DNA of 45,563 bases from a virus: positions 1 through 45,563 of the IMG/VR virus record IMGVR_UViG_3300045921_000035; one strand, given 5' to 3'. Numbering within the stretch: the first letter of the stretch is position 1; every line of letters starts with the position of its first letter. A program made the position numbers and the translations under genes. Shown here in pieces: positions 1 to 8,751 of this stretch. The notes under the pieces were generated by a model, which worked only from the letters and a program-made list of their open reading frames with translations, had not been told where the DNA came from and ran no database searches.

Positions 1-26
1 CTATCAACTACAGGATTGGCCAATGA
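1..26 (+). CDS. 3' end of virion-associated beta-rich protein (complete copy at 45023-45361)
   Basis: The first 26 bases hold the last seven codons and the TGA stop of the gene that is complete at the right end of the window (45023-45361). The stop overlaps the ATG of the next gene in an ATGA arrangement. This fragment exists only because the circular map was opened here and is not a separate gene. Confidence 0.9.
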
Positions 27-228
27 GCCACGGCACACCACCAAGAATGCGAAAAGCTCCCGGTGCAGTGGACTTCGTCGCGCGCGGTCTTGCGCGTCGT
101 GCAGGCATCACCGAACTTAATGACGGTTTTGGCATTGAGACAACCGTTAACTTGCCGGTTGCAACAGTATCAATTGACACTGAGGCACTAGACGCTCGCT
201 ATGACGAAAGAGAGTATTCCACTTATTT
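1..228. repeat. Terminal direct repeat, left copy
   Basis: Bases 1-228 are repeated at 45336-45563. The only difference I find is at base 101, which is G here and A at 45436. The repeat starts inside one gene and ends inside the next, so it is not a mobile element. It is most simply the overlap left when an assembler linearises a circular or circularly permuted phage genome. The physical DNA ends of the virion cannot be placed from this. Confidence 0.95.
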
Positions 229-547
229 GGCATTTCCATTTGAGCAGTCCGAAGTTGTCATGGGATGGATTGCGCCATTTGCTGGCAATCTCGCTGATGA
301 CTTAAGTGATTGGTTGTTTGCCATTACTGGCAGCAATCCTTCTGCTAACACAACATTTACCGTTAAAGTGAATGGCAGTAGTGTTGGCTCGTTTACTATC
401 AACACTAGTGGTGTGTTCTCAGCAACTACAACTGGTGGCAGCGTGCCAATTGCATCTGGCGACCGTGTGACTGTCACGGCAGGTAGCAATGCTGATGTTG
501 CACTTTCTGCAACTAATGTTCTGTTTACCGCTAGACTGAATAGGTGA
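23..547 (+). CDS. Virion appendage protein with C-terminal beta-sandwich
   Basis: This 174-residue protein starts at an ATG that overlaps the previous stop. The N-terminal 35 residues are basic (several Arg/Lys), and the middle has acidic and aromatic residues. From about residue 105 to the end the sequence alternates short Thr/Ser/Val strands with Gly/Asn turns, as in Ig-like or jelly-roll modules of phage fibres and head decorations. It is the first of four linked genes between the small and large terminase genes, a position where head-decoration or appendage proteins are common. The family is not recognised. At the right end of the contig the same gene carries Thr instead of Ala at residue 27, the only difference between the two copies. 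A virion role is inferred from context and composition. Confidence 0.7.
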   Translation: MSHGTPPRMRKAPGAVDFVARGLARRAGITELNDGFGIETTVNLPVATVSIDTEALDARYDEREYSTYLAFPFEQSEVVMGWIAPFAGNLADDLSDWLFAITGSNPSANTTFTVKVNGSSVGSFTINTSGVFSATTTGGSVPIASGDRVTVTAGSNADVALSATNVLFTARLNR

Positions 548-550
548 TGA

Positions 551-1528
551 ATGACTAGGCTTTTGGCTGCTAATCGCACAGCGTTGTGGGGACGCAACAA
601 CACAGGCATCATCTGGCAGACTACTGTTGGCTCGCCAGTTCGTTTTGATGCATCCCGGACTAGTGGTGCTATTCAACTTAGCACCACTCTTGACACGGTG
701 CTGCTTCCCCTTGAAGCCGAAGCACCGAATGTCTTCTTTCGGTATGAAGGCTTTGCATCTAACTCTGTTGCCGGCAACTCTACTCCTCCTTATATGCAGT
801 TTCGTGACGGCTCTAACAACACAATTCTGCGTATTGTTTCTCCTGGCACTATAAGTCCTAACTTCCGTGTCCAATACTGGAATGGTTCTGGATGGACAAC
901 TGTTGGCAGTGACTTTCCTCGTTATGGCATACTTACTGTTGTTCAGATGCAGTTTGTTGCTGGCTCCTCTGGTGCATTTCGTGTTTGGTATGGAAATGTG
1001 CTTCAGTTTGAAGCAACTTCTATTCCATTTAACAGGACTGGCAACCTCGTCAGCATTTTGCATGGCTTTGATTGGAATGGTGGTGTAAATACCATCTCAC
1101 TGATGTTTGCTTCTAACTTTGATATGCGAGGTTACACTTTCGCACAAGACACGCCGAACGCCCTTGGTGCGTTTACTGACGGCACTGGTGCTATTGGTAA
1201 CATTGGTGATGGTAACGTCCTTACTGTTCGTAATCTTGCTGCCGCCAATGACCGTTTTTCTGGTTCGCATCCTGCAAGAACATTGCCAGCGGGCACCACA
1301 ATTGATACGGTGTCGCTGTCTGGTATCATACGTGCAGGTTCGCCTGCTCCCAACGGCAGAATGCTGCTAGAGCTTGGTGGTGTGCAATATGATACTGGCA
1401 GCAATGTTGCTGGTCTATCAACTGCATACTCGCTGAGAACACAGCACTTTGCTTCACATCCTACTGATGGTGCTTGGACACAGGCAAATTACAATGCCAT
1501 CAATAAGGGCGTGCAGGCTAGGGCATAA
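551..1528 (+). CDS. Probable virion lectin-like (concanavalin-type) appendage protein
   Basis: This 325-residue protein begins 3 bases after the previous stop. It has no membrane segment and is rich in Gly, Asn, Ser, Thr and aromatic residues. Residues about 60-190 show alternating strands with Phe/Tyr/Trp such as FFRYEGF, YMQFRDG, FRVQYWNGSGW and FRVWYGNVLQFE. This pattern is typical of LamG/concanavalin-like sandwiches that bind sugars in phage fibres. The C-terminal third (YTFAQDTPNALGAF onward) looks like a second beta domain. Its neighbours are similar appendage-type genes on the same strand with tight spacing. A host-surface or glycan-binding role is inferred from composition and position; no catalytic motif was seen. 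Confidence 0.65.
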   Translation: MTRLLAANRTALWGRNNTGIIWQTTVGSPVRFDASRTSGAIQLSTTLDTVLLPLEAEAPNVFFRYEGFASNSVAGNSTPPYMQFRDGSNNTILRIVSPGTISPNFRVQYWNGSGWTTVGSDFPRYGILTVVQMQFVAGSSGAFRVWYGNVLQFEATSIPFNRTGNLVSILHGFDWNGGVNTISLMFASNFDMRGYTFAQDTPNALGAFTDGTGAIGNIGDGNVLTVRNLAAANDRFSGSHPARTLPAGTTIDTVSLSGIIRAGSPAPNGRMLLELGGVQYDTGSNVAGLSTAYSLRTQHFASHPTDGAWTQANYNAINKGVQARA

Positions 1529-1530
1529 CA

Positions 1531-2364
1531 GTGAGCATCTTCCGTGCAGTAACTAGTGGAGAGTGGCGTGTCACTAGTGCCACGTCTATTACTCCCGGCA
1601 GGACAAATGCGGACAGTGGCAGGGGTAACGAAGGTCTTATCTTCGTGTTTGTGGTTGTTCGTGCAAACGTAACAACTTCAACCACAACTCCTGGGTATAG
1701 CAAGGTTGCAGAAGGTGTTGTTGCTGGATGGACTTATGCAGTCTTTACTGGCAAGCCAGCAACTGCAACAGCCCATCCAGTCATTACATGGTCTGGTGCT
1801 GCAACTGCACAAGCATCCGTCCACTATTTTGAAGGAACTCGGCAAGGCTACAACACTACAATTGGGGCTGTAGTCACAGACAGTGGAACAGGAACATCTA
1901 TTACAAATCCCGGTCTCACTACAACTGCATTTGGTTCATCAGTTTTCATCTTTGCTCACGGCGACAACAACGTTGGAGCAACAGCGCCGGGCGGATATAT
2001 TAAAACACTAGACGGTGGCACAACAGGAATGAGGTTGTGGGGCTTTTATACAGAGCCTCCAGAACCGTCCGGCTCAGCTAGTGGCTCATTCTCTGCAACA
2101 ATTGTAGGTTCAGCGACTTGGATTTCTGTTGCAGTCGAACTGCTTTATGCACCGCCTCCAACTGATGACTTGGCACCAACTGGCCTCGATACTATGGAGT
2201 TTGAAAGCTTGCCGTGGCTGGCTGGTAGCGGCATGGAGGTGAATGAGTTTGAAAGTTTGCTTTGGCTACAAAGTGTCTCGGGGCTAGATGCAAGCGAGTT
2301 TGAAGTGTTGTTGTGGCTTCCATTTAGTCAGTCCGGGCGACGCAGACCACTATACGTCAACTAG
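1531..2364 (+). CDS. Virion appendage protein with C-terminal triple repeat
   Basis: This is a 277-residue protein with a GTG start shortly after the previous stop and a weak AGGG site upstream. Residues 1 to about 205 are Gly/Thr/Ser-rich and beta-prone. Residues 218-267 hold three imperfect 16-17-residue repeats, each centred on an EFE-x-L-x-WL core (EFESLPWL, EFESLLWL, EFEVLLWL) and preceded by GLD or GME. A short basic tail, SGRRRPLYVN, ends the protein. The repeats could be amphipathic docking motifs for a multi-copy partner, perhaps on the capsid surface. It lies in the appendage block upstream of the large terminase. The family is not recognised; the virion role is inferred from context. 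Confidence 0.65.
   Translation: MSIFRAVTSGEWRVTSATSITPGRTNADSGRGNEGLIFVFVVVRANVTTSTTTPGYSKVAEGVVAGWTYAVFTGKPATATAHPVITWSGAATAQASVHYFEGTRQGYNTTIGAVVTDSGTGTSITNPGLTTTAFGSSVFIFAHGDNNVGATAPGGYIKTLDGGTTGMRLWGFYTEPPEPSGSASGSFSATIVGSATWISVAVELLYAPPPTDDLAPTGLDTMEFESLPWLAGSGMEVNEFESLLWLQSVSGLDASEFEVLLWLPFSQSGRRRPLYVN
2182..2331 (+). repeat. Three in-frame tandem repeats encoding EFExLxWL units
   Basis: This stretch encodes residues 218-267 of the preceding gene. Three consecutive units of about 48-51 bases each encode Gly-(Leu/Met)-x3-Glu-Phe-Glu-x-Leu-x-Trp-Leu followed by a short Ser/Gly linker. The DNA of the units has diverged more than the protein core, which suggests selection on the peptide motif rather than recent duplication. 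Confidence 0.8.
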
Positions 2365-2374
2365 GAGAAGAGTG

Positions 2375-2692
2375 ATGGCAATTGTTCGTGACCGTGCATT
2401 TGTTGATGCACCGCTTGACCGGCGCATTCCCAATGATGCGTTGATGGATGATGGCAACTATACAGAAGTTGTCAACGTCACGCCAAGCGATACACTTTAT
2501 CTTGCGCCAAACAATGGTGTTCCCTCGCCGTGTGCTGCTATCTTTGTAGGCACTGCTGGCAACATCAACGGCATTATGGCTGGTGAGACAACTGCTAAGG
2601 TTGTTGCGTATGCTACTGGATGGCACAAGGTTTCGTATCGCCGTATCAACGCAACCAATACCACTGCATCGGGTATCAGAGCTTACTGGTAA
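2375..2692 (+). CDS. Small head-associated protein upstream of terminase
   Basis: This 105-residue protein is placed at the ATG at 2375 because AGGAG lies 7 bases upstream; an earlier in-frame ATG lies inside the preceding gene. It has no transmembrane segment. The second half (YLAPNNGVPSPCAAIFVGTAGNING through GIRAYW) alternates strands and turns, and ends in a K-V-S-Y-R-R-I motif typical of small phage head or tail beta proteins. Its TAA stop overlaps the ATG of the large terminase (TAATG), so the two are translationally coupled. The exact family is not recognised; a head-decoration or stabilisation role is inferred from position. Confidence 0.65.
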   Translation: MAIVRDRAFVDAPLDRRIPNDALMDDGNYTEVVNVTPSDTLYLAPNNGVPSPCAAIFVGTAGNINGIMAGETTAKVVAYATGWHKVSYRRINATNTTASGIRAYW

Positions 2693-4221
2693 TGGCAAAG
2701 CAATACAAGCTGTATGAAGGCAGCATACAGCATCAGTTCCAACAGAGCCGCAACAAAATCCAAATCTTCGGCGGGGGCTTTGGTAACGGTAAAACTACAT
2801 CTGCCGTTATCAAAGCTCTCGAAATTGCGAAGAACTATCCCGGCTCTAACGGGCTGCTTGCTCGTGCTACATACCCCAAACTGAATGACACACTGCGAAA
2901 GGAGTTTCTTTCGTGGTGTCCTGCTGCGTGGATTGAAAGCAAGAACCTGTCCACTGACAACGTTGTGCGTTTGAAGAACGGCAGCGTCATCAACTTCCGC
3001 TACATTTCACAGCAAGGCAGGTCAGAAGAAAGCAGCACGTCAAACCTGCTATCTGCCACGTATGACTATATTGTTGTTGACCAGATGGAAGACCCCGAGA
3101 TTAGTCACAAGGACTTTCTCGATTTGATGGGGCGACTTCGTGGTAATGCTCGATACATTGGTGACGACCCAACAATGCCAGTAACCGGGCCACGTTGGTT
3201 CATTATCACACTAAACCCAACACGTAATTGGGTGTATCGTGAACTTATCAAGCCTTTGCATGATTATCGCAATGGTCGTCACAATACATCGCTGATTACT
3301 GATGCTGATGGCTTGCCTCTTATTGATTTGTTTGAGGGAAGCACATACACCAACAAAGAGAACTTGCCAGAGGACTTCATCCAAAGTCTCGAAAGCACAT
3401 ACAAAGGACAGATGCGCGAACGCTTCCTTATGGGACAATGGGGGGCGTTTGAAGGTCTTGTCTATCCACAGTATGACGCTCAAATCCACATGCTCCCTCA
3501 TGGGGAAATCGTTGACTACCTGAGGGAAATCAGCTATCGTGGATACATGCCTCGGCTGCTGGAAGCGTATGACCACGGCCTTGCGCAGCCTGCTTGTTAT
3601 GGACAAGCTTTTGTCGATTTTGCGGGTAACGTGTTTGTGCTTAGCGGTTTCTATGAGAAGGAAATGACAGTCTCTGAGCTTGCACACTTGATTAAGCAGC
3701 ACAGAGCACGTTTCTCGTCTTTGTCTGTTTATCCACCGGAATGGCAATCTGTGTTAGCTGACCCCTCTGTATTCAAGAGGGCAACAGCGAACTCCAAAAA
3801 GATTGGAACAACAGTAGCCAAGATGTTTGCAGAGAATGGTGTTGATATGGCACCAGCAAACAACGCGATTATGCCCGGCATCATGCAGGTGCAAAGTTAT
3901 CTTGCAGTGGACATGAGCCATCGTCACCCTCTGCGCGACGTTGCTGGCAGCCCAAGACTGTTCTTTAGTGATGAGTTGGACTTTATAGACAAAGAGTTTG
4001 TGGACTACATCTGGAAGCGAAACACTAGCGGGGAGTTTGAAGACCAACCACGCGATGCAAAAGACCACGCAATGGACATGATTAAGTATATGCTATCGCG
4101 TCAGGTTAAAGTTGCACCAATGGTTGCAAAGTCCTATCCAATTCCTAGCAGAGTGATGCAGTTCCACGAACACGAAATTGGCAATAATCAGAACATGAGG
4201 AGCCATCGGTATGGCACGTAG
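2692..4221 (+). CDS. terL: Terminase large subunit
   Basis: TerL is the ATP-driven motor and nuclease that packages phage DNA into the prohead and cuts it. The 509-residue protein is placed at the ATG in the TAATG overlap with the previous gene; an upstream in-frame ATG lies inside that gene. The ATPase shows a Walker A, GGFGNGKT (residues 28-35), and a Walker B-like IVVDQMED (about 127-134). The C-terminal RNase H-like nuclease region contains YDHG, a VLADPS segment and a closing DAKDHAMDMIKY, all familiar from phage TerL proteins. The length is normal. It overlaps the portal gene by 11 bases. The small subunit candidate lies about 5 kb upstream on the circular map (44422-45039), separated by appendage genes. 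Confidence 0.93.
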   Translation: MAKQYKLYEGSIQHQFQQSRNKIQIFGGGFGNGKTTSAVIKALEIAKNYPGSNGLLARATYPKLNDTLRKEFLSWCPAAWIESKNLSTDNVVRLKNGSVINFRYISQQGRSEESSTSNLLSATYDYIVVDQMEDPEISHKDFLDLMGRLRGNARYIGDDPTMPVTGPRWFIITLNPTRNWVYRELIKPLHDYRNGRHNTSLITDADGLPLIDLFEGSTYTNKENLPEDFIQSLESTYKGQMRERFLMGQWGAFEGLVYPQYDAQIHMLPHGEIVDYLREISYRGYMPRLLEAYDHGLAQPACYGQAFVDFAGNVFVLSGFYEKEMTVSELAHLIKQHRARFSSLSVYPPEWQSVLADPSVFKRATANSKKIGTTVAKMFAENGVDMAPANNAIMPGIMQVQSYLAVDMSHRHPLRDVAGSPRLFFSDELDFIDKEFVDYIWKRNTSGEFEDQPRDAKDHAMDMIKYMLSRQVKVAPMVAKSYPIPSRVMQFHEHEIGNNQNMRSHRYGT

Positions 4222-6364
4222 GCCGTCAAAGCTTGACCGCATCCTAGAAGAAGATGGTGTTGTCGAGGCTGATGAAACTGCACCGTCGAATGAGCCTGTT
4301 TACCGCATTGTTGGTGACAGCAAAATCCCTGTTGCGCGCTCAATGGGTTCGCTTTGGCAGTCGCGTCGTGACCAAGGTATTCGTGCGCGCAGCAACGATG
4401 TTGCTTGTTGGGATGAAGCAATCAAGTATTATGAGCACGACCAAAGCAGCTATCGTGTCAGCCGTCACAACTCTTCTGGCAATACTGCGTTCAGTGGACG
4501 CTTGAATGAGGAATGGACTGAGACGGAAAACGTGGTGTTTAGCAACGCAAGCATCATGGTTCCGCTTCTGTATCCACGCAATCCGCACATCAAGATTATA
4601 TCGGAAACAGAAGTCAATGAGCCGCTTGCTCGTGCCGTAGAGCGCCTTATCAACCGTCTTGTGCAGATGAGTGATGCTCCCGGTATCAATCTCAAGCCAA
4701 AGCTTCGCCGCACTATTCTGACTGCTTTGCTCACCAACAATGCTTATGTAAAGATTGGTTGGGTAGAGAAAACAGAAAGCTCTCAAGCAGCGATGGAGCA
4801 AGTTTCCAAGCTTGCAGAGCGTCTAGCCAATGCCAAGAAGATGTCCGAAATCCGAGAGATTGAAGGACAGATTATGGCTATGGAAGAGCGCATCAATTTG
4901 CTTAGTGATGCTGGCCCATATCTCAAGACGTGTTTGCCACAGCAACTTGTTGTTGACCCAACAAGTGTTGAGCCAGACCACAGCGATGCAAACTGGATGA
5001 TGGAGTGGGACTATCTGCCAACTTCATACATCAATGCCGTTTACACCACAGAAGGCGGCAAGACGGTGTATGAGCCTACCCATATTCTAGAAGGTAATAA
5101 GAGCACTGGCGTTGAAGATGAAGTCAACAACTTTACTCTTATTGGCGATGATGCAGACAACAAACCCGAAGTGTATGGGTATCGCACTCCAGCACAGTTG
5201 AAAGCTGCTGAATACTGCAAAGTTTGGTGGGTATGGGACAAGACTACTCGCCGTGTTTACATGTTCCATGACAACAACTGGAAGTGGCCCATTTGGGTGT
5301 GGGATGACCCGCTGCGTCTGCCGCGCTTCTTTCCTTATTTCAAGTTGTGGTTTCACGAAAGCCCTGCAAAGGCCAATGGTAAGGGTGAAGTCACCTATTA
5401 TCTTGACCAACAGGATGCAATCAACGAAATCAACGATGAAGTGCGCCGTGCTCGTCGTTGGTCGCGTCGCAACGTGTTCTTCAACAAGAATGTTATCAGT
5501 CAAGAAGATGTTGAACAGGTTCTTAAAGGGCCTGATGGAACGGCGCGTGGTGTTGATATTGAAGAAGGCATGAAGCTTGACGATGCTATCATGTCAATTG
5601 TTCCACCAGCATTGCGGTTCCCTGAACTGTTCAATACAGAAAGCAAGTTTACAGCAATCAATCGCATCACTGGCATCAACGATGCAATGCGTGGAGCACA
5701 GTTCAAGACCAACACCACCAACAAAGCTATTGAGTTCTACAACTCGAATGTTGAGGTTCGTGTCGATGAACGCAAAGACTTGATGGAAGAGTTTGTTGCT
5801 ACTGTCTGCTGGAACATTGCAATTCTTTGTCTCATGCGCTGGGATAGAGAGAATGTAGAGAGCATTGTTGGGCCAGAGTTGTCACAGGCTTGGCAACAGA
5901 TGCCAAATCCAAAAGACTTCATGTATATGTTCCAGCCTCAAATCGAAGCTGGCAGCACTGAAAAGCCCAACAGCAAGGGACAGAAAGAGGCTGCACTTGA
6001 GTTGGCACAAATCCTTGGCCAATTCGCAAGCGCATCGCCGGCTGTTGTCATGATTGCACTAAAAGTCCTTGAACGTTCGTTCCCAGAGAGCGCAATGAAT
6101 GACGAAGAAAGAGCGTTCTTGAGGCAAACAATTATGATGGCATTGCAGCAAGCTGGAGCAGGCCCACAAGGCGCACAGCCTGCACAAGAGCAAGGTGCAG
6201 AGGGACAAGCACCGCCAGAAGATGAAGCAGCGTTGCGCGAACAACTCGCACAAGAGATTGCTTCTCTACCGCCTGAGGCACAGCAGGAACTTGAACAACT
6301 AGTGCGGCAGGGTGTGCCACCTGCGGAAGCATTGCAACAAGTAACAGGACAGAACAATGGCTGA
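4211..6364 (+). CDS. Portal protein
   Basis: This 717-residue protein starts at an ATG overlapping the end of the large terminase gene. The portal is a dodecameric ring at one capsid vertex through which DNA enters and leaves. Long helical segments with Trp/Tyr-rich strands (WWVWDKTTRRVYMFHDNNWKWPIWVWDD at about residues 338-365, split by charged turns) and the TNTTNKAIEFYNSN region fit podovirus-type portals. The C-terminal 60 residues are Gln/Ala/Glu/Pro-rich, as in the barrel or crown of P22-like portals. Position between TerL and the scaffold is canonical. It overlaps the scaffold gene by 8 bases. Confidence 0.85.
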   Translation: MARRPSKLDRILEEDGVVEADETAPSNEPVYRIVGDSKIPVARSMGSLWQSRRDQGIRARSNDVACWDEAIKYYEHDQSSYRVSRHNSSGNTAFSGRLNEEWTETENVVFSNASIMVPLLYPRNPHIKIISETEVNEPLARAVERLINRLVQMSDAPGINLKPKLRRTILTALLTNNAYVKIGWVEKTESSQAAMEQVSKLAERLANAKKMSEIREIEGQIMAMEERINLLSDAGPYLKTCLPQQLVVDPTSVEPDHSDANWMMEWDYLPTSYINAVYTTEGGKTVYEPTHILEGNKSTGVEDEVNNFTLIGDDADNKPEVYGYRTPAQLKAAEYCKVWWVWDKTTRRVYMFHDNNWKWPIWVWDDPLRLPRFFPYFKLWFHESPAKANGKGEVTYYLDQQDAINEINDEVRRARRWSRRNVFFNKNVISQEDVEQVLKGPDGTARGVDIEEGMKLDDAIMSIVPPALRFPELFNTESKFTAINRITGINDAMRGAQFKTNTTNKAIEFYNSNVEVRVDERKDLMEEFVATVCWNIAILCLMRWDRENVESIVGPELSQAWQQMPNPKDFMYMFQPQIEAGSTEKPNSKGQKEAALELAQILGQFASASPAVVMIALKVLERSFPESAMNDEERAFLRQTIMMALQQAGAGPQGAQPAQEQGAEGQAPPEDEAALREQLAQEIASLPPEAQQELEQLVRQGVPPAEALQQVTGQNNG

Positions 6365-7406
6365 TATTCTCGATGACGAAAACAACGCTTCTGACAGCAA
6401 GCCGGGAGCGAAGACTGATGACGTTCTTGAGGCTGTAATCAAAGAACAGCTTGGAGAGGAACAGGCAAAAGATGAAAGCACGTCCAACACTGATACTGAG
6501 GGTCAAACCGAAGATGGACAGGCCACCAGTGAGGACAAGACTGCTAAACAAGCTGGCGACGGCACTACAACTGACGGAAGTGCGAAACCAGAACAAAAGC
6601 CGCAAGAACAGAAGTCTGGTAATCCCAAAGACCTAATTCTACCTGATGGCACTGTCATCCGCGGTGGCATGGAACGCCGTTTGTATGAACAGAAGGAATT
6701 GTTCCGCCAGCAAGTAGCCAACAAGGACAACACAATCAATCAGCTTCGCAGCAGCAATGAAGCGTTGCGTCGTGACTTGCAGGCGTTCCGCGAGGCCAGC
6801 AGCTTTGTCCAAGGGCTTCCTGTTGAAGAGGTAGCACAAGCTACGCAACTTGCCCGCGCTCTCAAGGAAAACCCGGGAGGCACCCTCAAATTGCTCTTGA
6901 CTGAGGCGGCAAAAGCGGGTATTCAAGTTGAAGGGGCCATCAATGGTGTTGAGGTTCGAGCGGCAGTTGACGCAATTAGACAGGAGCTTGGCCCTGTCGC
7001 ACAACAGCAACAACAGCAGCAAGACATTCTCGCCATTGAACAGGAAGTAACACAGTTTTATGCTGCGTTCCCCGATGCCCGGCTGCATGATAGCCTGTTG
7101 GCTGAAATGCTTAGCCGTGACGATACGCTCACGTTGGGTGATGCGTATTACCAATTGAGAAATGCGTTTATAGAGCGCGGTCTTGATTGGAATATCCCAC
7201 TGTCAGAACAGCTAGACAGTGCGACTAACTCCCCTAACCAGCAGCAGCAGCAACCCGCTGTTGCACCAAAAGCACCGATGACAAATGGTCGCTCAATGGT
7301 GCAGGCTCCGGTTAGTGAACCAAATCGCACCGCAGTTGCACCCGCCGATGCTTCAACAGCAGATATTGTGCGGGAAGCAATGAGAGACGCTGGTCTTAAC
7401 GTTTAA
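6357..7406 (+). CDS. Scaffolding protein
   Basis: This 349-residue protein starts at an ATG inside the portal stop region and lies just before the capsid gene. The first 100 residues are very acidic and low in complexity (Asp/Glu/Thr/Gln/Lys). The centre (about 105-235) is predicted helical with coiled-coil character (LYEQKELFRQQVANKDNTI) and a run of seven Gln encoded by CAG/CAA repeats. The C-terminus is Pro/Gln/Ala-rich and then short helical. This organisation and gene order match phage scaffolds that template prohead assembly and leave before DNA packaging. No protease motif was seen here or nearby, so scaffold exit rather than cleavage is more likely. Confidence 0.78.
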   Translation: MADILDDENNASDSKPGAKTDDVLEAVIKEQLGEEQAKDESTSNTDTEGQTEDGQATSEDKTAKQAGDGTTTDGSAKPEQKPQEQKSGNPKDLILPDGTVIRGGMERRLYEQKELFRQQVANKDNTINQLRSSNEALRRDLQAFREASSFVQGLPVEEVAQATQLARALKENPGGTLKLLLTEAAKAGIQVEGAINGVEVRAAVDAIRQELGPVAQQQQQQQDILAIEQEVTQFYAAFPDARLHDSLLAEMLSRDDTLTLGDAYYQLRNAFIERGLDWNIPLSEQLDSATNSPNQQQQQPAVAPKAPMTNGRSMVQAPVSEPNRTAVAPADASTADIVREAMRDAGLNV

Positions 7407-7421
7407 CAGTGGAGATAACAC

Positions 7422-8372
7422 ATGTCGGTTCTTGCAACCGTCCTCAATTCAATGCTGAACAAGTCTCGGAAGAAGCTGATTATGGCTTCCATCCGCTCCA
7501 ATGCGTTCATGGCATGGGCATTTAGCTCTGGCCGTGTCGAAACGGAAGATGGTGGATACCAAATCAGCAATCCGCTGACTGTTGGACGCAACCCGAACGT
7601 CGCTGCTTATCAGTATTATGATACGCTGCCGATTACACCGACCAATGAGTTCACTACTGTGGAATACTTCTGGTCGCGTGTTGCCGGCACCGTCATCATT
7701 TCTGACCAAGAAGAAGACGAAAACAAGGGCGAAGCACAAATCTTCAAGCTCATGAAGGCAAAGCTGGAAGTGCTTGAGGAAAGCATCAAGGAGAAGTTCT
7801 CTTCTTACTTGTATGCTGCTGGTGGCGGTCTTGACCCCATTGGCCTTGCATCGCTCATTCCGGATGACCCGACAAGCGGCACTCTCGGTGGCATCAACCG
7901 TGCTACCGAAACACAGTGGCGCACGTCTGCTTATGACTTTGCTGGTGCACTGAATAGCACCAACATTGAAGAAGCCTTTGATGACGTGCTGCTTGACCTG
8001 ACGCTCAAGGGTGAACGGCCAGACCTTATTTTGTGTGGCCGCAACATCTGGCGTCACTATCGAGCCGCTGTGCGCGACAAGGTTGTTCTCAACCTGTCGG
8101 ATACCAGCAATGGCAAGCGCATGATTGACCTTGGCTTTGAAGTCACGAAGCACAATGGCATCGACATGCTGTATGATGAAGACTGCGGCAACAACCGTGT
8201 GTATTTCATCAACAGCAAGTATCTGCGACTGCACATGCTGAAGGGCGTGAACATGCGTGTCAAGCAGCTTACTGCACCGTGGAACATGGACGTGACTGGT
8301 TCGCGTATCGTGTGGCAGGGTCAGTATTGCCTGTGGCGCGCATATCGCACTCACGCGGTTGTAATCAACTAA
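7422..8372 (+). CDS. Major capsid protein
   Basis: This 316-residue protein lies directly downstream of the scaffold gene. Its ribosome binding site is GGAG followed by ATAACAC next to the ATG, a strong site suiting the most abundant virion protein. Codon use is visibly more C/G-ending than in its neighbours, another sign of high expression. The sequence has no membrane segment. It shows an N-terminal helix, an acidic spine-like helix (EDENKGEAQIFKLMKAK, about residues 90-106) and a beta-rich C-terminus ending in GQYCLWRAYRTHAVVIN, typical of HK97-fold coats. The assignment rests on position, length and fold-like pattern rather than a named family. Confidence 0.85.
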   Translation: MSVLATVLNSMLNKSRKKLIMASIRSNAFMAWAFSSGRVETEDGGYQISNPLTVGRNPNVAAYQYYDTLPITPTNEFTTVEYFWSRVAGTVIISDQEEDENKGEAQIFKLMKAKLEVLEESIKEKFSSYLYAAGGGLDPIGLASLIPDDPTSGTLGGINRATETQWRTSAYDFAGALNSTNIEEAFDDVLLDLTLKGERPDLILCGRNIWRHYRAAVRDKVVLNLSDTSNGKRMIDLGFEVTKHNGIDMLYDEDCGNNRVYFINSKYLRLHMLKGVNMRVKQLTAPWNMDVTGSRIVWQGQYCLWRAYRTHAVVIN

Positions 8373-8383
8373 GGAGCGGCTAG

Positions 8384-8737
8384 ATGCAACGCAAGGTTAT
8401 TGCACGCTATCAGGTTGTTCCTGCAACCGAAGAAGTCACTTTCAATCGCTGCTCAGTAGAGAAGGATGAAAGTGGTGTTCCGCGTGTGAAGCAAGAAGTT
8501 GTCACGGAAGTGCGTGATTGCTTCTATGTTCACTTCCCCAAAGGCCACAGCATTCGCGTCACATCGCTGGCCAAGCTGAAAGAACTCGGTTTTGACAAGA
8601 AGCCGCGTCTCATTGATGCTGAAACTGGTGACTTGATTGACATTGGCGGTGAAAACTACGACTTCGTGCACGAGGCTCCGAAGTCTGGTGGCAAGAGCCG
8701 TGTCGCCAGCCCGAATGCTGATGCAATTCTCGGCTAA
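8384..8737 (+). CDS. Hypothetical head protein following the capsid gene
   Basis: This 117-residue protein starts 11 bases after the capsid stop, with AAGGAG 7 bases before the ATG. The N-terminal half is beta-prone (KVIARYQVVPA, EVTFNRCSVEKDE). The middle carries a basic FPKGHSIRVTSLAKLKELGF segment. The C-terminus is Gly/Ser/Ala-rich and probably disordered. It lies between the capsid gene and another beta-rich head gene, upstream of a terminator, so it is co-transcribed with the capsid. A head accessory or cement role is inferred from position. The family is not recognised. Confidence 0.65.
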   Translation: MQRKVIARYQVVPATEEVTFNRCSVEKDESGVPRVKQEVVTEVRDCFYVHFPKGHSIRVTSLAKLKELGFDKKPRLIDAETGDLIDIGGENYDFVHEAPKSGGKSRVASPNADAILG

Positions 8738-8751
8738 CAGGAGTAAGATAG

